From NCBI RefSeq assembly GCF_029017505.1, contig NZ_JAQGEI010000002.1:1-64000 (forward strand): 64,000 nt of DNA, given 5' to 3'. The position numbers were made by a program, and so were the translations under genes. The notes beneath the pieces were generated by a model. The model was given only the letters and a program-made list of their open reading frames with translations, had not been told where the DNA came from and made no database searches. Shown in pieces: positions 59,344 to 64,000 of the stretch. Source of the DNA: Sedimenticola hydrogenitrophicus (lineage in GTDB: Bacteria > Pseudomonadota > Gammaproteobacteria > Chromatiales > Chromatiaceae). Positions within the stretch are counted from its first letter, which is position 1. Each line of letters opens with the position of its first letter.

Positions 59344-61485
59344 ATGGCACACCTTCCCCCCTTGACCGATGAGCAGCTGGCCGTGGTGCACCACGGCGAT
59401 GGCCATGCGCGGGTAAGTGCGGTGGCCGGTTCCGGCAAGACTGCAACGCTGGTGGCCCGGGTGCTCCATCTGCTGGATCAAGGGGCGGACCCGCGACGCA
59501 TCCTGGCGCTGATGTTCAATGCCTCGGCCCGCCGGGACTTCGCCGAACGTCTGCAGCGAGCCGCCGCCGGCCGCTACCCGACCCTGCCCGACGCGCGCAC
59601 CTTCCACGCCCTGGGGCTGCGCATCACCCAGTCCTGCGAGCGGCGCGGCCTGCTGCCCAGCCATCGACTCGTCACCCAGGACTGGCAGGCCTTCGACGCC
59701 GCCCGGGCCGCTCTGGAGCAGACACTTGGGGCCACCCGCAATCGCGACCGGGAGGAGCTGCTGTCCAAGGAGCGGGTGGAGTCCTTCGCCAACTTCATCG
59801 GCCTGGTCAAGGCGGATGTGGTGGGGCCTGAAGAGCTATTCGACCGTATGTGCCTAGACCAGGATCTGGCGTATTTCGTTGCCGCCTACGAACGCTTCGA
59901 GGCGATTCGGCAGAAAGAGGGGGTGCGCTATTACAGCGACCTGATCCACGAACCGGTGATGGCTCTGCACCGGGACCCCGGGATCACCGCCTGGCTCGGC
60001 GGCCACATGGAACATGTCATCCTGGACGAGTATCAGGATATCAACGAGGCACAACAGCAACTGGTGAAGGCGGTGGCCGGGTGCCGCGCCCAGGTGATGG
60101 CGGTGGGTGATGTGGACCAGTGCGTCTACGAGTGGCGCGGGGCGCGGCCGGAGTTCATGGTGGAGCGATTCTTCAGGGACTTTCCCGGGGCCGTCCGCTA
60201 CGGCTTGACCCGGACTTTTCGTTTCGGCCACCGCCTCTCCCTGCTGGCGGACCACGCCATTGCGCACAACCGGGGGCGCGACGACCACCTCTGCCTCTCC
60301 GCCGCCGGCACCCCGGACACCCGCATCGAACGTCGCGCGGAGACGGCGCAGCCCCATCCGTTGCCGGCCATCCTGGACGATTGGCTCAACGGCGGGCGTT
60401 CCCTGAGCGAGGCCGCGGTGCTGGTACGCCTCTACAGCATGAGCGTCCCCCTGGAGCTGGCGCTGTTGCGCCAAGGCATCCCCTACCGGCTGGAGGGCCA
60501 CGACAGCCTGTTCAAGTGCCCTGAGATTCGCTCCCTGCTGGGCCACCTGCGGCTCGCCGCCGGCACCCTGTTCGACAGCGATGACTCCCTGGCGACGGTG
60601 GAAACCATGCTGAGGGTGCCTCAACTGGGGTTCAGGAAGGCGGAGCTGGCGCGCATCGCCCAGGCCCTGGTAAAACAGCCGAAACATCCGGATCAGCTGC
60701 TGCGTGGCCTGGTCAACGATGAGATGAGCGGCTACCAGCGCAACCGGGTGTTGGCCCGTGCCGCCCTGTGGCGGCAGCTGCAGCGGCGCGGCCCAGGCGC
60801 CCCGGCCTGGGAGCTGCTGCGGCAGATTATCGAGGAGGCGGAGCTGTACGAGTTCTTCCGCTGGTCCAGCCCCACCCCGATGCAGGCGCAGGAGCGGCAG
60901 CAGACCTGCGAATCATTCCTCGACTTCGCCCGGGAGAGCGGCCGGCGTGTGAGCGACTTCCTCGAGCTGATCGCAGAGTTGCAGGCCCGGCACCGGGACG
61001 GGCAGGGCGAGCGGCTGCTCATCACTTCCATCCACCGGGCCAAGGGGCTGGAGTGGCCCCTGGTGATCCTGCCCGGCCTGACCGAGGGCCGCTTTCCCTA
61101 CTACATCTCACCGGACCAGGCCGGCCCGGTGGAAGACGAACGGCGGCTGTTCTACGTGGGCTGCACCCGGGCCAAGGAACGGCTCTGCCTGCTGCACCCG
61201 CCAGACCCGGGGCTGGAGCGATACGAGCAGACACAGGAGAGCCAAGTGCCCCCGCCCTACCGCTGCATCGCCAGCCGGTTCCTGTACGAGGCCCGCACAA
61301 CCCTGTCGGACCGGGTAGGCGCCGTTCTGGCCGGGCAAGCGGAGCCAGCGATCGCGGCCCAGGCCCCGGCATTGGTCAATCGCTACCTGCAGGCCGTGGA
61401 TGCCGGGTTCCGGGTCGGAGACAAACCCAAATCCCCTGACGGAAGGAAGCACAAGGAACCCGGGAGAATACCGCACCGCCGTTGA
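59344..61485 (+). CDS. UvrD/Rep-like superfamily 1 DNA helicase
   Basis: A 713-residue 3'-5' DNA helicase. Seen: motif I V-A-G-S-G-K-T (about 26-33), motif II V-I-L-D-E-Y-Q-D-I-N-E, motif III V-G-D-V-D-Q-C-V-Y-E-W-R-G-A, motif IV R-T-F-R-F-G-H, motif V I-H-R-A-K-G-L-E-W, and motif VI F-Y-V-G-C-T-R-A-K-E-R-L. It is not the chromosomal UvrD by form and has a short, poorly conserved tail. There is no clear ribosome site before the ATG. On the island, one short inverted-repeat element away from a SNF2 helicase; a DNA repair, transfer or defence role is possible. Confidence 0.88.
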   Translation: MAHLPPLTDEQLAVVHHGDGHARVSAVAGSGKTATLVARVLHLLDQGADPRRILALMFNASARRDFAERLQRAAAGRYPTLPDARTFHALGLRITQSCERRGLLPSHRLVTQDWQAFDAARAALEQTLGATRNRDREELLSKERVESFANFIGLVKADVVGPEELFDRMCLDQDLAYFVAAYERFEAIRQKEGVRYYSDLIHEPVMALHRDPGITAWLGGHMEHVILDEYQDINEAQQQLVKAVAGCRAQVMAVGDVDQCVYEWRGARPEFMVERFFRDFPGAVRYGLTRTFRFGHRLSLLADHAIAHNRGRDDHLCLSAAGTPDTRIERRAETAQPHPLPAILDDWLNGGRSLSEAAVLVRLYSMSVPLELALLRQGIPYRLEGHDSLFKCPEIRSLLGHLRLAAGTLFDSDDSLATVETMLRVPQLGFRKAELARIAQALVKQPKHPDQLLRGLVNDEMSGYQRNRVLARAALWRQLQRRGPGAPAWELLRQIIEEAELYEFFRWSSPTPMQAQERQQTCESFLDFARESGRRVSDFLELIAELQARHRDGQGERLLITSIHRAKGLEWPLVILPGLTEGRFPYYISPDQAGPVEDERRLFYVGCTRAKERLCLLHPPDPGLERYEQTQESQVPPPYRCIASRFLYEARTTLSDRVGAVLAGQAEPAIAAQAPALVNRYLQAVDAGFRVGDKPKSPDGRKHKEPGRIPHRR

Positions 61486-61570
61486 TCAGGCACCCATCAA
61501 CTTCATCCCCCGCTGATGGCAGGCGCCAAGATAACCACGTTCGCGGGTGCGTTACTTGGTGCTTATCTTA

Positions 61571-61729
61571 GGGCTCGCGCAAAAATAAGTTTCGGTATTC
61601 GGTCGCAACTGGACCCCGCTGGCGGCGTTACGCTTTTTGCCAAGGGAACGGCCATTGCCTGCAAAGCGTGCCTTGCCAGCGTGGCCCAGTTACCCCCTCG
61701 GTACTGCGAAATTATTCTTGCGCGAGCCC
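61571..61729. mobile_element. Small inverted-repeat element (GGGCTCGCGCAA ends)
   Basis: A 159-base unit with ends GGGCTCGCGCAAAAATAAG (left) and, on the other strand, GGGCTCGCGCAAGAATAAT (right); the match runs on imperfectly for nearly 30 bases. TTA flanks both sides and could be a 3-base duplication. The interior (61651-61684, GGCCATTGCCTGCAAAGCG onward) resembles parts of the 20760-21064 element. No ORF. It lies between the two helicase genes. Confidence 0.7.
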
Positions 61730-61885
61730 TTAGGTGAACCATGCGGATCAGAATGGTATCGCACCTGATGCCGGCTACCAGCAAGCCGGTACAGCGCGAA
61801 GTGCGCGGAGAACTGATATCATTCCCCCCACGTTTCTTCCCATATAATCCCAAATACGACCCCAAAATACCACCAGAGCGCCGCC

Positions 61886-64000
61886 ATGTCAGAGACCGCA
61901 CCAGACCCCTTCCTCTTTGATGCCGAACAACTCCATGCCCTGACCGGCGCGCCACTGGTGGAACGGGGGCTGCGCTGGTTCAAGGAGAACCGCGTGACCG
62001 ATCTGGCCACGGACGGCAACGCCCTGTGGGGGCAGGTGGAGGACCCGGAGTGCGAAGAACCCCTCTCCGTCGACCTGAGCTACAACGACAGCGGCAACCT
62101 GCAGGTGGAGTGTCTGTGCGAGCCGGCCGAGGACGCACCCTGCGCCCACGCGGTAGCCCTGTTGTGCGCCCATGCCGCCAACACCGATGGCACCGATCTG
62201 GCGTTCCTCAGCGCCCGCGAAGGCGCTCTGGCCGAGCGACGCAAGGCGGGCCGTTCCGAGGTGCGGGTGAGACACCTGGGGGGCGAGCCCTGGTTCGGCA
62301 CCTGGCGCGCCCGTTCGGTGGACGCGGACCCACGCTTCGGCCGCAGCTACCAGGTGCATATCCGCTCGCTGCACGAGCCGACCAACTACTGCACCTGCCC
62401 CGACTTCGCGGTCAACCAACTCGGCACCTGTAAACACATCGAAGCGGCCCTGCACCGCATCAGCAAGCGCAGGGACTACCGACGGCTGGCCGACCAGACA
62501 GCACCACACCCCTATATCTACCTGGACTGGAATACCCCCGAGGCACCGCGCATCCGCCTGTTCCGCGGCGCGGTCAAGGGTAAGAAGCTGCAGGTACTGC
62601 TGGCCGCCTGGTTCGACGCCGAGGGCCTGTTCAGCGGCCGTCTGCCGGAGGACTTCTTCCGCCTGAGCGAAGCACTGGCGGGGCGCGCCGACATTGATCT
62701 CGGCGACGACGCCCAGGCGCATGCCCAACGCCTGGCCGAGCAGGCGGCCCGTCGGGTGCGGGCGGCGGAAATCCGCGAGCGCATCGCCGAGACCGGCGGC
62801 CGTCTGCCGGGGATCAGGGCCACCCTCTACCCCTACCAGATGGAGGGGGTGGCCTTCCTGGCCGCCAACGGTCGCGCCCTGCTGGCGGATGACATGGGCC
62901 TGGGCAAGACCCTACAAGCCATCGCCGCCGCCAGCTGGCTGCACCGCCACGAGGGGGTGGAACGCACCCTGGTGATCTGCCCCGCCTCCCTCAAGCACCA
63001 GTGGGCGCGGGAGATCGAGCGCTTCACCAGCCTGCCGGTGCAAATCGTGCAGGGCCCGGCGGCCCAGCGCCGGGCCCAGTACCGCAAGCTGGAGTGCTTC
63101 ACCGTGCTGAACTACGAGCTGGCGCTGCGCGACCTGTCGGAAATCAACGAGATCCTCTGCCCGGACCTGCTGATCCTCGACGAGGCCCAACGGATCAAGA
63201 ATTGGCGCACCAAGATCGCCACCGCGGTGAAGCGCATCCCGTCCCGCTACGCCTTCGTGCTGACAGGCACCCCGCTGGAGAACCGGCTGGAGGACCTCTA
63301 CAGCCTGATGCAGGTGGTGGATCAGCGCCTGCTCGGCCCGCTGTGGCGCTACCTGGCCGACTTCCACGTCACCGACGAGCGCGGCAAGGTGCTGGGCTAC
63401 CGCAACCTCAGCGAGCTGCGCCGCCGCCTGGCCCCGGCCATGCTGCGCCGCGATCGGCGCCTGGTCGCCGATCAACTGCCGGCGCGCATCGAACAGCGCC
63501 TGGACGTGGAGATGACGCCCACACAGTGGGCGCTGCACGACGACGCGGCAGCCAACGCCGGACGCCTGGCCATGATCGCCCAACGCCGTCCCCTGACCCC
63601 CAGCGAGCAGAACCGCATGATGGCCGCCATGCAGGCCGCGCGCATGGCCTGCAACGCCGCCGGCCTGGTGGACAAGGTGACCGAGGGTTCGCCCAAGATC
63701 GACGAACTGGCCCAGCTGCTGGACGAGCTCTGCCTGCAAGGCGGTCTCAAGGCGGTGGTGTTCTCCCAGTGGGAGCGCATGACCGCCATGGTGGAGGAGC
63801 GGCTGCGCGGGCTCGGCCTGGGCTGCGTGCGCCTGCACGGCGGCGTGCCGACCGCCAAGCGGGGCGATCTGACGGACCGTTTCCGCGATGACGACGCGGT
63901 GCAGGTGTTCATCTCCACCGATGCCGGCGGCTCCGGCCTGAACCTGCAGAGCGCCTCGGTGCTGGTCAACCTGGATGTGCCCTGGAACCCGGCGATACTG
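61886..64000 (+). CDS. SWIM/SNF2-family helicase-like ATPase (cut by window end)
   Basis: An open frame of 705 codons that reaches the window end without a stop. The N-terminal 220 residues contain two SWIM-like zinc motifs: C-L-C...C-A-H (about 75-92) and Y-C-T-C-P-D-F...C-K-H (about 170-190). Then comes a SNF2 ATPase: D-D-M-G-L-G-K-T, L-I-L-D-E-A-Q, V-L-T-G-T-P-L-E-N, and in the second domain V-V-F-S-Q-W and L-H-G-G-V-P. Such proteins remodel protein-DNA complexes. ATG at 61886 is chosen; the ribosome site is weak (CCAGAGCGCCGCC). Partial. Confidence 0.88.
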   Translation, partial: MSETAPDPFLFDAEQLHALTGAPLVERGLRWFKENRVTDLATDGNALWGQVEDPECEEPLSVDLSYNDSGNLQVECLCEPAEDAPCAHAVALLCAHAANTDGTDLAFLSAREGALAERRKAGRSEVRVRHLGGEPWFGTWRARSVDADPRFGRSYQVHIRSLHEPTNYCTCPDFAVNQLGTCKHIEAALHRISKRRDYRRLADQTAPHPYIYLDWNTPEAPRIRLFRGAVKGKKLQVLLAAWFDAEGLFSGRLPEDFFRLSEALAGRADIDLGDDAQAHAQRLAEQAARRVRAAEIRERIAETGGRLPGIRATLYPYQMEGVAFLAANGRALLADDMGLGKTLQAIAAASWLHRHEGVERTLVICPASLKHQWAREIERFTSLPVQIVQGPAAQRRAQYRKLECFTVLNYELALRDLSEINEILCPDLLILDEAQRIKNWRTKIATAVKRIPSRYAFVLTGTPLENRLEDLYSLMQVVDQRLLGPLWRYLADFHVTDERGKVLGYRNLSELRRRLAPAMLRRDRRLVADQLPARIEQRLDVEMTPTQWALHDDAAANAGRLAMIAQRRPLTPSEQNRMMAAMQAARMACNAAGLVDKVTEGSPKIDELAQLLDELCLQGGLKAVVFSQWERMTAMVEERLRGLGLGCVRLHGGVPTAKRGDLTDRFRDDDAVQVFISTDAGGSGLNLQSASVLVNLDVPWNPAIL

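Overview
The window looks like a stretch of chromosome from a high-GC gammaproteobacterium, probably a free-living or symbiotic sulfur-oxidizing, CO2-fixing type of the Chromatiales/Sedimenticola kind. The taxon is inferred, not shown. The grounds are the rpsU-yqeY-dnaG-rpoD macromolecular synthesis cluster with a CAU tRNA directly behind rpoD, the glrK-qseG-glrR operon, Rsd, and a CbbQ/CbbO Rubisco-activase pair. There are no rRNA genes and no CRISPR array.

Layout. 1-9.3 kb: assimilatory nitrate reductase (nasA) behind a textbook sigma-54 promoter with an upstream NtrC-type site, hisC, a Cys-rich small protein, a chemoreceptor remnant, an SLC13-type permease, a YqhA-like protein, and an AEC transporter coupled to an internally duplicated protein of unknown family. 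9.7-13.2 kb: a zf-CHCC protein and cbbQ-cbbO. 13.5-24.5 kb: an EF-hand protein, the glrK-qseG-glrR envelope-sensing operon, a BON-like and a helix-hairpin-helix membrane protein, a methyltransferase/acyltransferase pair, GST, DAHP synthase, a Sel1 protein and an IMPase. 24.6-40 kb: Slt lytic transglycosylase, rsd with a large cyclase-like protein, a lipoprotein aminopeptidase divergent from cca, a Hanks kinase, a chemoreceptor, a BaiN-like flavoprotein and a DEAD-box helicase. 40-48 kb: small-domain proteins (pRiA4b ORF-3, NYN/LOTUS, DUF2461), a second AEC transporter, and intergenic spaces full of short mobile repeats. 48-56.5 kb: folate genes (pteridine reductase, folK, folB), plsY, tsaD, then rpsU-yqeY-dnaG-rpoD and the tRNA.

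From the tRNA (56.5 kb) to the window end is a worn genomic island. It has the N-terminal third of a tyrosine integrase, an antitoxin whose PIN toxin is cut to 37 residues, an intact vapBC pair, short inverted-repeat elements, a UvrD-like SF1 helicase, and a SWIM/SNF2 helicase running off the end.

The main non-coding theme is a family of small non-autonomous elements. Three copies have near-perfect terminal inverted repeats and clear 10-11 bp target duplications (41.5, 43.2 and 58.0 kb). Related nested-palindrome elements lie at 20.8 and 61.6 kb. REP-like hairpins of other families are also scattered through intergenic spaces. Long open frames on the opposite strand of GC-rich genes were treated as shadows and omitted.
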